Shown here: positions 38,747 through 55,051 of the stretch, in pieces | Numbering within the stretch: the stretch's first letter is position 1 | Layout: each line of letters opens with the position of its first letter | DNA from: Thermomonas sp. | GTDB taxonomy: Bacteria > Pseudomonadota > Gammaproteobacteria > Xanthomonadales > Xanthomonadaceae | Length of the DNA: 64,000 nt | NCBI RefSeq assembly: GCF_023953935.1 | Contig: NZ_JAMLIW010000001.1 | Coordinates: forward strand, 1-64,000 | Direction of reading: 5' to 3' | Program-made: the position numbers and the translations under genes | The notes under the pieces: generated by a model | Told to the model about the DNA's origin: nothing | The model's database searches: none | The model's input: only the letters and a program-made list of their open reading frames with translations

Positions 38747-41188
38747 GCGCGCCGCCGGCGCACAGGCCTCGCAGGGCTGCGGTTCCAGGATCGCGAAGCG
38801 CAGGCTGTCCCAGGCGCCGCTGTCGGCCAGCGCGGTCAATTCATGGCGGCCCGGTTCGGTGAACTCGCGGATGAACGGGCGCCCGCCTTCGCTTTGCGCG
38901 AACCAGCGCCCGTCCAGCAGCCACTGCACCTGCCCGGCGGTGCCCAACGCGCGCAGGGTGACGCGCACGCCGGTGCGACCCGGCGCCGGCGCGAGGACGC
39001 TGTCGGCATTGATGCCCTGGATGTGCACGGTTTCCAGCGCGGCGCGCCCGTCGTCCACGCAGTCCTGCGCCAGCGGCGGCAGCGTCGACTGCGCGCGCCA
39101 GTCGGAAGGGAGCCACGGGCCAAGCAAAGCCGGCCAGCGCGCGATTTCCCGGGCTTGGGCGACGTGCGGCGCGCTGCACTGGGCCGACAGCCGCTGGCCG
39201 CTGGCCGCATCCACCTCGAAGCGCTCGATGCCGGTGGTCCAGCGCCGCGCGTCGCGCTCCGGGAAGGTCGGTGGAATGGCGCCGTCCAAGGTCCATGCCT
39301 GCAGCCGCTTGCGGCACAGTGCCGGCGGCTGCGCGGCCGCAGCAATCCCCAGCGGCCAGCAGACCTCGACGTCTTCCACCCCGGCCGGCGGCGGCGGCTC
39401 GCGCAGATCGCCGGGCCGGCGCGGCAGGCTGTCCACGACCTCGAACAACAGCGGCAGCGCTGTCACGGCGCCGTACTGGCCCGGCAGCGGCGTGCCGTCG
39501 GGCCGCCCGACCCACACGCCCACCGTGTAGCGCGGGGTCGCGCCCAGCGCCCAGGCGTCGCGGAAGCCGTAGCTGGTTCCGGTCTTCCACGCCACCTGCG
39601 CCCGCCGCCCGCGCGCGAACATGCCTTCGGGTTCGCCGGGGCGGGCGCCGCCGGTGAGGATGTCGCGAACGATCCAGGCCGCGCCAGGCGAGAGGATGCG
39701 GCGTTCGAGCTTCGGCGCGTCGGTGGTGTAGCGCACGCGCCCCGCAATTCCGTTGCGCTGGAACGCGGTGAACGCGCCGACCAGATCCTCCAACCTGGTG
39801 CCGGTGCCGCCGAGGATCAGGCTCAGGTTGGGCGGCGCGCCCAGCGGAAATTGCAGCGCCACGCCGGCATGTTCCAGCCGCGCGGCGAAGCGCGCTGGGC
39901 CGATGCGATCGAGCAGATCGACCGCCGGCACGTTCAGCGACAGCCGCAGCGCTTCGGCGGCGCCCACCGGCCCGCGGAAGCTGGTGTCGAAATTGCTGGG
40001 CCGGTAGCCGCCAAACGACTGCGGCGCGTCCACCAGCAGGCTCTCGGAATGGATCAGCCCGTCATCCAGCGCCATGCCGTACAGGAAGGGTTTGAGGGTT
40101 GAACCCGGCGAGCGCAGCGCCCGCACCATGTCCACGTCGCCCAGCCGCTGGCGATCGCCGAACGCCACCGAGCCGACGTAGGCGCGCGCTTCCAGAGTGG
40201 CGTTGTCCACCACCAGCAGCGCCGCCGAGGTGCGCGGTGGCAGGTTGGAAAAATACGCGCTGACGCGATCTTCCAGGGCACGCTGCAGGCTGGAATCGAG
40301 GGTGGTGACGATCCGCTTTGCCTGCGGGAACTGCGCGTGCAGACGCTGCGCCAGCAGGGCCGCGTCCATCGGATTGCGCAACTGCCGCGCCACCACGGTT
40401 TCGACCCGCGCATCGGCCACCTGGGACGGCGTCCAGATGTGCAAACTGGCCATCCGCGCCAGCAGCTTGTCGCGTGCCGCCTGCGCCGCTTCCGGATGGC
40501 GATCGGGGCGCAGCCGGCTGGGTGATTGCGGCAGCACCGCCAGCAGCGCCGCCTCGGCGTGCGAGAGCTGCCGGGCCGGCTTGCCCAGATAGGCCCAGCT
40601 GGCCGCCTCGACGCCCTCGATGGTGCCGCCGAAGGGCGCGCGTTCCAGATAAATGGTCAGGATTTCGCGCTTGGAAAGATGTGCCTCCAGTTGCAGCGCC
40701 CGCAGGATCTGGCGCAGCTTCCCGGACGCGCTGCGGGTGCCTGAACCACGCAGCTTCGGATCGACCATGCGCGCCACCTGCATGGTCAGGGTTGAACCAC
40801 CGGAGACGATCCGCCGGCTGGCCACCAGCTGCACCGCGGCGCGCGCCATCGCCACCGGGTTGATGCCGGGATGACGCCAGAACCAGCGATCCTCGTAGCC
40901 GAGCAGGGCCTCCAGGTAGAGCGGCGAAACCTGCTCCGGCGTGGCCGGATAGCGCCACACGCCGTTGGCATCGGCAAAGGCGCGCAGTGGGGTGCCGTTG
41001 CGTGCCACCACCACCGTCGACAGATCGCGCTTGCCGGGCAGCGGCAGCGGGAAGGCCAGGTCCAGCACCAGCAGCAAGGCCAGCGCGGCGGCCGCGGCCC
41101 AGCGCAGCCAGGGCAGCAGCGCCCGCCAGCGGCGCCGTTGCGGCACGGTGGCGGATGCGGCCGCGGCGTCCCTCGACTCCGGCGTCAT
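38708..41188 (-). CDS. pbpC: Penicillin-binding protein 1C (bifunctional glycosyltransferase/transpeptidase-like)
   Basis: An 826-residue class A PBP with an N-terminal membrane anchor (LRWAAAAALALLLVLDLAFPLPL). The glycosyltransferase domain has EALLGYEDRWFWRHPGINP with the catalytic Glu, and SGGSTLTMQVARM. The transpeptidase domain has SPGSTLKPFLYG (SxxK), an SxN-like region and KTGTSYGFRDAW. A C-terminal BiPBP_C domain follows (CWPLGIAAAAQPPALC...). I chose ATG 41188 because gcggag lies just upstream; a GTG at 41200 is possible. It follows the alpha-2-macroglobulin gene by 91 bases, the same pairing as E. coli yfhM-pbpC, and may repair peptidoglycan when the inhibitor is engaged. Confidence 0.95.
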   Translation of the reverse strand: MTPESRDAAAASATVPQRRRWRALLPWLRWAAAAALALLLVLDLAFPLPLPGKRDLSTVVVARNGTPLRAFADANGVWRYPATPEQVSPLYLEALLGYEDRWFWRHPGINPVAMARAAVQLVASRRIVSGGSTLTMQVARMVDPKLRGSGTRSASGKLRQILRALQLEAHLSKREILTIYLERAPFGGTIEGVEAASWAYLGKPARQLSHAEAALLAVLPQSPSRLRPDRHPEAAQAARDKLLARMASLHIWTPSQVADARVETVVARQLRNPMDAALLAQRLHAQFPQAKRIVTTLDSSLQRALEDRVSAYFSNLPPRTSAALLVVDNATLEARAYVGSVAFGDRQRLGDVDMVRALRSPGSTLKPFLYGMALDDGLIHSESLLVDAPQSFGGYRPSNFDTSFRGPVGAAEALRLSLNVPAVDLLDRIGPARFAARLEHAGVALQFPLGAPPNLSLILGGTGTRLEDLVGAFTAFQRNGIAGRVRYTTDAPKLERRILSPGAAWIVRDILTGGARPGEPEGMFARGRRAQVAWKTGTSYGFRDAWALGATPRYTVGVWVGRPDGTPLPGQYGAVTALPLLFEVVDSLPRRPGDLREPPPPAGVEDVEVCWPLGIAAAAQPPALCRKRLQAWTLDGAIPPTFPERDARRWTTGIERFEVDAASGQRLSAQCSAPHVAQAREIARWPALLGPWLPSDWRAQSTLPPLAQDCVDDGRAALETVHIQGINADSVLAPAPGRTGVRVTLRALGTAGQVQWLLDGRWFAQSEGGRPFIREFTEPGRHELTALADSGAWDSLRFAILEPQPCEACAPAARSGGQSGEHSVGR

Positions 41189-41279
41189 TCGTCTCCGCAC
41201 GCCGCCGCGGCAGCGGGCGTCGGCGCGCCCCGCTGCCTCCCAATCGCAGGACGCGCCCGCGCGATTGCCGCCGGTCGCC

Positions 41280-44200
41280 TCACGGCTCCACCACCGTCAA
41301 TGTCGACGGCACCGCACGGCCGACGCCACGCAGCTGCGGCCGGTACATGTCCTCGATCATCGGCGGCGGCACCGTGTAGGTCCCCGGCGTGACCGCGCGC
41401 ACGAGGTAGTAGACGCGGGCAACTGAACCCGCACTCAGGCGCAGCGCCGCGACGTAGCGATCGTCGCGGAACTCTTCATGGCGGATATCGGACTCGCTCA
41501 TGCGGTCGTCCATGCTGATCCCGTCGATCACCACATCGGCCCACTGCGCGCTGTCGCCGAGGTTCATGTTCTCGATCTCCAGCCCGGCCGGCAGCAGGTC
41601 GGTGAGCAGCGCGTCATTCATGCGCTGGTCGGCGGTGATCGACACCCGCACGATCAAGCTCTCGCCTTCCTTGAGCGGACGCGGGGTCCACGGCTTGCCG
41701 TCGGTGGTGAACAGCGCGCGCTCGATCTTGATCACGCTGGCGTCGGGCGCAGGCGCGCTGCGCGGCACGCCGGCCACGTCCAGGCTGGCGAAGAACGGCG
41801 GCTGCCCCTGCGGCAGGAAGCGCAGGCCGCTGGACAGGGCGGCGTAGTCGAAATCGCGGGCGAAGCTGCGTGCCGCCGCGATTGTTTCGGTGCTGCCACC
41901 GTGGGTGAGCGTACCCGACACCTCGCGGGTCTGGGCCGCCAGCAACGCCTTGCCCAGCCGCGCCAGCGCGATCTGCTCCTGCGTGCTCAGCCAGAACCAC
42001 GGCGCCTGGCGGCGCGCATCCAGCTCGCGACCAAGGTCGATGACGCGGGCGTCATAGGCGGCCTTCGGATAGCCGCGCTCGTGGGTGAGCGCAATCATCA
42101 GCGCCAGGTCCCGCAGCGGGCTGCCGTAGTCGCCCAGCCAGCCGACCCGGTCCCCCTTGAACGCGAAGCCCGCCGCAATCGCCTTGTCTCCGCGCCCGCG
42201 ATCGCCCTGCAGCGCCAGCGCCAGCCCCAGGTGCACCAGCGGCAGCCCCTTGAGCGCCTTGCTGCGGTCGTTGTCATAGAGCGCGCGCAGCGTGCCCAGC
42301 GGCGCCCGGTTGACCCGCGCCAGCACGTAGCCGGCATAGGCCTTGTAGGCGAACTTGAGGTACTCGCGCTGGTCACGGCCGTAGAACTCGACGCCGTTGG
42401 TCAGCAGGTCTTCGCTCAGCCGTTGCAGCGCCTTTTGCAGCACTGCATCGGGAATGGCGAAGCCGGCTTCACGCGCATCCAGCAGGAATTCGACGATGTA
42501 GGGCGTGAGCATCGGGTCGACGCTGTCGCTGTCGTTGCCACCCCACATCGAGAAATGCCCGCTCGACACCTGCATCGCCGACAGCCGGCCAAACGCGCCG
42601 TCCATGCGCGCCCGCCGCTGCGCCGCATCGAGGCCGGACACGCCGAACCCGCGCGCGGTGGCGGCATCGAGCTCAAGTGCCGCATAGCCCTTGCTGGTGG
42701 TCTGCTCGGCACAGCCGTAGGGATAGTCCAGCGCGCCCTTGAGCGCGGCACCGAACGGGATCGGCGGCAGCGCGCTGACCTGCATCCGCGCCCGCACCGA
42801 GCCCGGCAGCAGCCCCTCGGCGATGCCCGCATCCAGCGTCACCGGCGCGCCGGCAGCCAGTGCCAGCGTGCGCGAGCGCAGCACCGACGGCCAGGCCGGC
42901 CGCACCGGCAGGTCGTAGCGGCGATCGACCTTGAAGCCATTGCCCTCGACCCGGACCCGCACCTGGGCGGTGCCGAAGCCTTCCTGCGCGGCCAGCGGGA
43001 AGCTCAGCGTGGTCTTGGCCTGCGGCTGCAGGGTGGCGGATCGGCTGCCGTTGTCGATCCGGGCCGGGCCGATGCCTTCGACCTGGACATTGAAGCTGCC
43101 CGGTTTGCCGGTGTAGTTGCTCACGTCCAGGGTGACGGTGCCACGGTCGCCCGGCGCCATCACCCGCGGCATGCTGGCCTCGGCCACGATCGGCGCGCGC
43201 ACCAGCACTTCGCTGTCACGATTGCCGTACTGGTGGTCCGAATACACCAAGGCCGAGACCCGCAGGGTGCCGTTGAAGTCCGGCGTGTGCAGGGTCACCC
43301 GCGCCACGCCCCTGGCATCGAGCTGTACCGGCCCCGAGAACAGGTCCACGGTCTGCACCCGCGAGGTCGGCCGCCGCGCCTGCGGCAGGGCGGCCAGCGC
43401 CATGTCGCCGCCGAAGCGGATCCGCGCCGTCCCGCCCTCGAAACTTTCGATCACCCGGCTGTAGATGTCATAGGCGTCCACCCCGAGGCGGCGCTGGGCG
43501 AAGAAATGCGCGTTGGCATCCGGCACCGGGTAGCGGGTGATGTTGAGGATGCCGACATCCACCGCCGACAGCGTCGCCCAGGCCCGCTTGCCGGCCAGCT
43601 GCGGGGCGGCAATGGTCACCTGCAGCGGCTCGTCCGGGCGCATCTGCGGGCGGGTGGTGAGGGCGACGTTGACCCGCCGGTCGATGCGGTCCATCGGCAC
43701 GAACACCTCGCCCACCGCGCGGCTGGGGGTGATCTTGCTGGCCGCGCTGCCGCCGCGGAACACCAGCGCGGTGATGTAGACATCGTGCCGCTCCCAGTCC
43801 TGCGTCACCGGGATTTCGACCACAGTACCGGCCTTCACCTGCAGCGAACGCACGAACAACATCCGGTCGGTTTCCACCATCACCAGCCCCTGGCCGGGGT
43901 GCGGCGGGGTCAGGGTCACCTTGAGGGTCTCGCCGGCGCGGTAGGCGGTGCGGTCGAGCGAGAGCTTGACCTTGTCCGGGCGCGCATCGAGGCCGCGGTT
44001 GTCGTCGTCCCAGCCCCAGCCGGCCTGGAACGGATAGCGCATCGTCAGCCGGGTTTCGGGGTCGTAGACATCGACCCGATAATCGCCCCACTCGACCGGG
44101 AAGTCGAAACGGGTGGCGGTCGCACCGGCATCGAGGGTGCGGGTTTCGACATTCTCGAAGCGGCGGGTGAAATCGTAATTCCAGCCTTCGTCGCCGTGGG

Positions 44201-46226
44201 TCCAGTGGTAATCGCGGTGCTCGCGCACCAGGGTGACCTTCAGCCCCTTGACCGGCATCGGCTGGCCGTTGCTGGCGTAGCGCATCAGTTCGAAGCCGGC
44301 GCGGGTGTTGGCGCCGGAGCCATCGGCATCGTCGAACAGCGGGCGCACGCCGACCAGCGCGTTGGCCGGCCACAGGGTGCGGGTGAGGCTGCGGTTGACG
44401 CTGCGGCCACCGGTTTCGAACAGGCTGCCGGCGATCACCACCTTGACGGGGGTATTGCCCTTCACCTCTTCCGGCAGGGCGATGTCTTCGCGCAGCTCGC
44501 CGCGCGCATCGAGCTTGGCGTCGATGGCATCGCTGGCTTCCTTCGGCAGCGCCACGGTGGGATCGCCGAAGAACCAGCCCTTGAGGGAGGCCAGCGGGTG
44601 CTGGTCAACCGCCACCACCATCTTGGCGGTGAAGCGGTTGCCGTCGGCCGGCGCGCCGTACAGGTAAGCGCCCTTGGCCACCAGCTTCAGCGGTTGGCCA
44701 GGACGCAGCAGTGCGCCGGCGGCGTCCAGATCGAGCTTCATGCGCTCGGGCAGGAATTCCTCGATCCGCAGCGGCATGCCCTGCACCGCCTCCTTGCTGG
44801 CCGGATCGGTGCGGAACTCGACCTGCCAGCGCCCGGTCGGCGCTTCGGCCGGGATCGCCCGCTCGAAGCGGAAATAGCCGCCGGCCTGCGGCTCGATCCG
44901 CGATTCGACGAAGGTCTTGCCATCGGGCTGCTTGAGCCGCACGAACAGCGGCTGCGGCTTGCCGCCCTTGGCCGCCACGGGTTTGCCATCGAAGTCGCGC
45001 AGCAATGCGGAAATCCGCACGGTCTCGCCGGGGCGATAAAGATCGCGCCCGGACCAGGCAAACACGTCGAACCAGGCCTGCGTGGGCCCGGTGACAGCAA
45101 ATTCGGACAAGTCCAGCGCCGGCTGGTTGAAGCCCAGGATCGACATGTCCTTGCCGCGTCTCGCCACGATCACGTGGCCGGCGTCCAGGGTGTAGTTCAG
45201 CAGCGCGTTGCCGTTGCTGTCGGTGCTGCTCTTGAAGATGGGCTCGCCCTGGGCGTTGAGGATCTTCAGCTCAACCCCGCCGAGGCCCGAGCCGTCGTTG
45301 AGCGAGGCGGTGTGCACGAACAGCTTGTCCTTGTAGGCGCGCACGTGCAGGCCGATGTCGCTGACCGAGAAGAAGGCGATGTCGTAGTCATCGCGGAAGC
45401 TGCCGGTCTTCTTCATCACCGCGAAGTACAGGCCGGGTTGCTGCAATTCCTGGATGTCCTGCACCGGCAGATAGGTCAGCGAGCGCTCGTTCGGCTTGCC
45501 GCCAAGCACGAAGCGGTTGACGTACACCGGGTCGGCCATCCGGGTGATCGGGGGACGGCTGTCCTCTTCGTCGGCGTCGTACCAGGACGGATCCAGCCGC
45601 CAGCTGTCGGCCTTGCCGCCGCGCCGGTAGTTGGCGAGGAACTGCGGTAGCGCGGACTCGCGCACGCGCAGGAACTCGACATCGACCTCATCGACGTTGA
45701 CCGATACCACCGGCAGCCCGCGCGACTCCCGCGCCGGCAGCACGCTGCCCTGCGAGGCGAAACCCACCGCCGGGTCGAGCTTGCCGGTGTAGACCTTCAG
45801 CTCCTGGTCGCTGCCGAGGGTGGAGCCGTCCGCCGCAGCCAGGCGGCCCGCGATCTTCAGCGTGTAGGTCTTGTTCGCCTCGGCGTAGGGGAAGCGCAGG
45901 CGCTTGCCGTCGTCGCTGAGCACCCAGCTGCTGTCGCCTTCACCGCCCTTGGCGTCGATCACCAGCAGCTTGTCGAAGTCCTGGGTGCCGACCAGCGGGC
46001 GGGAGAACTCCACCGTCACCGCCAGCCCGTCGGGGCGTTGTTCGGGATAGGCGCGCACGATGCCGAAGCCGCGAATGGCATCGCGCTGGGCCTGGATCGC
46101 TTCGCCGCCGGCCACCGGCAACTGGCCGCTGGCATTGCGCTTGCAGCCGGGCGCGCCGACCGCCAGCGCCACTGCCGCCAGAAGAATCGCAACGGCGCGC
46201 AGCGCCCCGGTCCGTACCCGATCCAT
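41280..46226 (-). CDS. Bacterial alpha-2-macroglobulin, thioester-containing lipoprotein
   Basis: A 1648-residue protease-trapping protein, close to the E. coli YfhM length of about 1653. The lipoprotein signal is MDRVRTGALRAVAILLAAVALAVGAPGC with Cys28. MG-type beta domains follow (bait region roughly 800-1000), with GRDLYRPGETVRISALLRDFDGKP as the MG3 hallmark. The thioester motif CAEQ is at residues 1172-1175 (YPYGCAEQTTSKGY). It is followed by the alpha-helical thioester domain, with GGNDSDSVDPMLTPYIVEFL, and a receptor-like C-terminal domain. It is periplasmic and anchored to the inner or outer membrane, pairing with PBP1C downstream. A candidate promoter lies at 46256-46282. Confidence 0.96.
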   Translation of the reverse strand: MDRVRTGALRAVAILLAAVALAVGAPGCKRNASGQLPVAGGEAIQAQRDAIRGFGIVRAYPEQRPDGLAVTVEFSRPLVGTQDFDKLLVIDAKGGEGDSSWVLSDDGKRLRFPYAEANKTYTLKIAGRLAAADGSTLGSDQELKVYTGKLDPAVGFASQGSVLPARESRGLPVVSVNVDEVDVEFLRVRESALPQFLANYRRGGKADSWRLDPSWYDADEEDSRPPITRMADPVYVNRFVLGGKPNERSLTYLPVQDIQELQQPGLYFAVMKKTGSFRDDYDIAFFSVSDIGLHVRAYKDKLFVHTASLNDGSGLGGVELKILNAQGEPIFKSSTDSNGNALLNYTLDAGHVIVARRGKDMSILGFNQPALDLSEFAVTGPTQAWFDVFAWSGRDLYRPGETVRISALLRDFDGKPVAAKGGKPQPLFVRLKQPDGKTFVESRIEPQAGGYFRFERAIPAEAPTGRWQVEFRTDPASKEAVQGMPLRIEEFLPERMKLDLDAAGALLRPGQPLKLVAKGAYLYGAPADGNRFTAKMVVAVDQHPLASLKGWFFGDPTVALPKEASDAIDAKLDARGELREDIALPEEVKGNTPVKVVIAGSLFETGGRSVNRSLTRTLWPANALVGVRPLFDDADGSGANTRAGFELMRYASNGQPMPVKGLKVTLVREHRDYHWTHGDEGWNYDFTRRFENVETRTLDAGATATRFDFPVEWGDYRVDVYDPETRLTMRYPFQAGWGWDDDNRGLDARPDKVKLSLDRTAYRAGETLKVTLTPPHPGQGLVMVETDRMLFVRSLQVKAGTVVEIPVTQDWERHDVYITALVFRGGSAASKITPSRAVGEVFVPMDRIDRRVNVALTTRPQMRPDEPLQVTIAAPQLAGKRAWATLSAVDVGILNITRYPVPDANAHFFAQRRLGVDAYDIYSRVIESFEGGTARIRFGGDMALAALPQARRPTSRVQTVDLFSGPVQLDARGVARVTLHTPDFNGTLRVSALVYSDHQYGNRDSEVLVRAPIVAEASMPRVMAPGDRGTVTLDVSNYTGKPGSFNVQVEGIGPARIDNGSRSATLQPQAKTTLSFPLAAQEGFGTAQVRVRVEGNGFKVDRRYDLPVRPAWPSVLRSRTLALAAGAPVTLDAGIAEGLLPGSVRARMQVSALPPIPFGAALKGALDYPYGCAEQTTSKGYAALELDAATARGFGVSGLDAAQRRARMDGAFGRLSAMQVSSGHFSMWGGNDSDSVDPMLTPYIVEFLLDAREAGFAIPDAVLQKALQRLSEDLLTNGVEFYGRDQREYLKFAYKAYAGYVLARVNRAPLGTLRALYDNDRSKALKGLPLVHLGLALALQGDRGRGDKAIAAGFAFKGDRVGWLGDYGSPLRDLALMIALTHERGYPKAAYDARVIDLGRELDARRQAPWFWLSTQEQIALARLGKALLAAQTREVSGTLTHGGSTETIAAARSFARDFDYAALSSGLRFLPQGQPPFFASLDVAGVPRSAPAPDASVIKIERALFTTDGKPWTPRPLKEGESLIVRVSITADQRMNDALLTDLLPAGLEIENMNLGDSAQWADVVIDGISMDDRMSESDIRHEEFRDDRYVAALRLSAGSVARVYYLVRAVTPGTYTVPPPMIEDMYRPQLRGVGRAVPSTLTVVEP

Positions 46227-46255
46227 CGCCGCCCCGTCCTGTTGTGGCCATCACG

Positions 46256-46282
46256 AGTATAAGACGCGAAAAGCCGTCACAA
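46256..46282 (-). promoter_or_regulatory. Candidate promoter of the alpha-2-macroglobulin gene
   Basis: On the minus strand TTGTGA (46282-46277) and TATACT (46261-46256) are separated by 15 bases, slightly short of optimum. The ATG is 30 bases downstream. Between this and gyrA an 8-bp inverted repeat (ggtggccg/cggccacc, 46345-46372) may terminate gyrA. Confidence 0.4.
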
Positions 46283-46383
46283 GCGGACGCTGGCGGCAGG
46301 GTTCCGTCCAGCCGGAATTCAGCAACGCGAAACGCACCCCGCAAGGTGGCCGGCAAGACCGGCACGGCCACCGGGACGCCGGC

Positions 46384-48990
<2,607 letters not shown>

Positions 48991-49154
48991 CGTGCGTCCG
49001 TATTCCTGTCGCTGGCCCACGCCCCGGCCCGGACGGCGAAAAGGCCGTCCGCAGGCGGTTTACGCGGGGATTCCTGGAGCCGTGAATTGTAGCATTTCCA
49101 CGGCTTTTCCGCAGCATTGCAAGCGCTGGGAACGGCGCGTTTCCCGGCTTCGGT

Positions 49155-50210
49155 TCAGCCGTCCGCAAGCGCCCGCATGCGCGCCGCGTCGGGGCGTGCA
49201 AGCACGCCATTTTCGGTGACGATGGCGTCAATCAATCCGTGCGGCGTGACATCGAACACCGGGTTCCAGGCGCGCACGCCGGCGGCCACCGTGCGTTCGC
49301 CGCGTGCACTGAGCAGTTCGGCCGGATCGCGTTCCTCGATCTCGATCAAAGCGCCCTCCGCGGTGGCCATGTCGACCGTGGACGCAGGCGCCACGACCAT
49401 GAACTTCACCCCGCAGTGGCGGGCGACGATGGCGAGCTGGCAGGTGCCGATCTTGTTGGCGACATCACCGTTGGCACAGATGCGGTCTGCGCCCACGACC
49501 ACCCACTGCACCTGCCCGGTCTGCATCAGGTGGGCCGCCGCCGAGTCGGCAATCAAGGTGGCGTCGATGCCGTCCTGCTGCAGCTCCCACACGGTCAGGC
49601 GGGCGCCCTGATTCCAGGGCCGGGTTTCGGTGGCGAACACGCGCCGGATGCGTCCTTCGGCAACGCCGGCGCGGATCACGCCCAGCGCCGTGCCAAACCC
49701 GGAGGTGGCCAGCGAGCCGGTGTTGCAATGGGTCAGCACGCCGCTGCCGGGCGCGATCAGGCCGGCGCCCAGATGCCCCATCGCCCGGTTGGCCGCCAGA
49801 TCCTCGGTTTCGATCGCACGCGCCTCGCGCTCCAGCACCTGCTGCCAGTCTGCACCGGCAGCAACCAGCACCCCGCGCATCCGATGCAGGGCCCAAGCCA
49901 GATTCACGGCGGTCGGCCGGGCCGCGTTGAGCCTTTCCAGCGCCGGCTCCAGCGCTTGCGCGGCCTCCGCACCGGATTCGGCCTGCACATCGCGCGTCGC
50001 CAGCACCGCGCCCCAGGCGGCGGCGATGCCAATGGCCGGCGCCCCGCGCACGATCAGGTCGCGGATGGCTACGGCCACCGCATCGCTGCTGCGGCAGGCC
50101 ACGGTGGTGACCACGAACGGCAGGGCGCGCTGGTCGAGCAGTTCCAGCGCCTCGCTGGTCCAACGCAGCGGACGGACGTGGTCGTAGCGGTCGTAGTCGA
50201 GGGTGTTCAC
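49155..50210 (-). CDS. mtnA: S-methyl-5-thioribose-1-phosphate isomerase
   Basis: A methionine-salvage enzyme converting methylthioribose 1-phosphate to methylthioribulose 1-phosphate. The protein has 351 residues, starting at GTG 50210. [14 protein letters not shown] is near residue 55. The catalytic Cys162 lies in [20 protein letters not shown] and Asp242 in [41 protein letters not shown] is the family's C-terminal motif. It lies upstream of gyrA in the same direction. Other salvage genes are absent from the window. Confidence 0.97.
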   Translation of the reverse strand: MNTLDYDRYDHVRPLRWTSEALELLDQRALPFVVTTVACRSSDAVAVAIRDLIVRGAPAIGIAAAWGAVLATRDVQAESGAEAAQALEPALERLNAARPTAVNLAWALHRMRGVLVAAGADWQQVLEREARAIETEDLAANRAMGHLGAGLIAPGSGVLTHCNTGSLATSGFGTALGVIRAGVAEGRIRRVFATETRPWNQGARLTVWELQQDGIDATLIADSAAAHLMQTGQVQWVVVGADRICANGDVANKIGTCQLAIVARHCGVKFMVVAPASTVDMATAEGALIEIEERDPAELLSARGERTVAAGVRAWNPVFDVTPHGLIDAIVTENGVLARPDAARMRALADG

Positions 50211-50286
50211 GGCGTGATTTTACCTGCTGCACACGAAACAGCCGGCGCCAGGACGCCGGCTGTCAACGTCGATTTGCAAACGCGGA

Positions 50287-51012
50287 TCAGTAGCTGCGGA
50301 ACTCCGCGCGGCAGCCCTGCGACACCCACACGCCGATCCGGCCATAGCCCCAGCTGCGGCCCTGGATGCAGGGCGCGTTCGACAATTGGCGAATCAGCTG
50401 GACGCCGGCGCGAACGTTGGCCGCACATTCCTGGGTCCGGCCATTGATCGACTCGCAGCGGAACTCGCGGCCACCATAGCCGCTGTTGCCCCAGCCGCCG
50501 CCGGTATAGCGGTTGGCGAACTCGCCGCGGCAGCCGTTGTTGACCCACACCGAATCCCGGTCCGCGCCCCAAGTACGGCCCTCGACGCAGGGCGAGTTGG
50601 AAATCTGCCGCACCAGCTCCGGCCTGCCGCGGCCGGGCACCGCGCAGCGGTTGTAGCGGCCATCGTGCGATTCGCAGCGCACGACACCGCCATAGCCGCC
50701 GTAGTCGCCATAGCCACGGCGGCCTGAAATCCTGAAATCGGCGCGGCAGCCTTGGGCCACCCAGATGCTGTCATTCCTCTGGCCCCAGCTGCGGCCTTCG
50801 ATGCACGGCGAATTGGACACCTGCCTGAGCAGTTCTGCGCGCCCACCGCCGGTGTAGCACTGGTTGCTGCGACCGTCGATGGATTCGCAGCGGATGACGT
50901 TGTCATAACCGTTGCCATAGCCGTAGTTCTGGGCAGAGGCGGGAGCGGAAGCAAGGACACCCGCCAGCAGCAGAGCAATGGGGGCGACAGCGGCAAGAAT
51001 CGGTCTGGACAT
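50287..51012 (-). CDS. Secreted DUF3011 protein with three tandem repeats
   Basis: A 241-residue protein. ATG 51012 opens a signal peptide (IALLLAGVLASAPASA). The mature part has three repeats of about 60 residues, each with R-C-E-S...GR...C, then RQ(V/I/L)SN(S/A)PCI/VEGR(S/T)WG and WVxxGCRAxF. The four invariant Cys per repeat probably form disulfides. Gly/Tyr-rich spacers (YGYGNGYDN, GYGDYGGYGG) separate them. This matches DUF3011, of unknown function, common in Xanthomonadaceae. The gap 51013-51190 to epmA shows nothing. Confidence 0.9.
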   Translation of the reverse strand: MSRPILAAVAPIALLLAGVLASAPASAQNYGYGNGYDNVIRCESIDGRSNQCYTGGGRAELLRQVSNSPCIEGRSWGQRNDSIWVAQGCRADFRISGRRGYGDYGGYGGVVRCESHDGRYNRCAVPGRGRPELVRQISNSPCVEGRTWGADRDSVWVNNGCRGEFANRYTGGGWGNSGYGGREFRCESINGRTQECAANVRAGVQLIRQLSNAPCIQGRSWGYGRIGVWVSQGCRAEFRSY

Positions 51013-51190
51013 GGCTGGCTCCTGGGATCTTCGGGACTGACGGGCGGGATCGACACTGATTGAAAACGCTTCGATGTCCGCAATCCGGACACGCGGCAGG
51101 TCACACGGTCGCTGGCACAACGGGCGGACAGCGGCCGATGCCCGTTTTGCCATCGCACAGGCTGAAATGCAAATCACCGCGCTGCTTCAT

Positions 51191-55002
<3,812 letters not shown>

Positions 55003-55051
55003 TGCTCCATCTCCTCAGTTGGGTCGCAGGATCGAACGATGCGTCATCATC

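Noticed and set aside
41478..45650. Plus-strand open frame of 1390 codons opposite the alpha-2-macroglobulin gene
   Set aside because: Antisense shadow: low-complexity His/Gln/Arg composition and no start signal.
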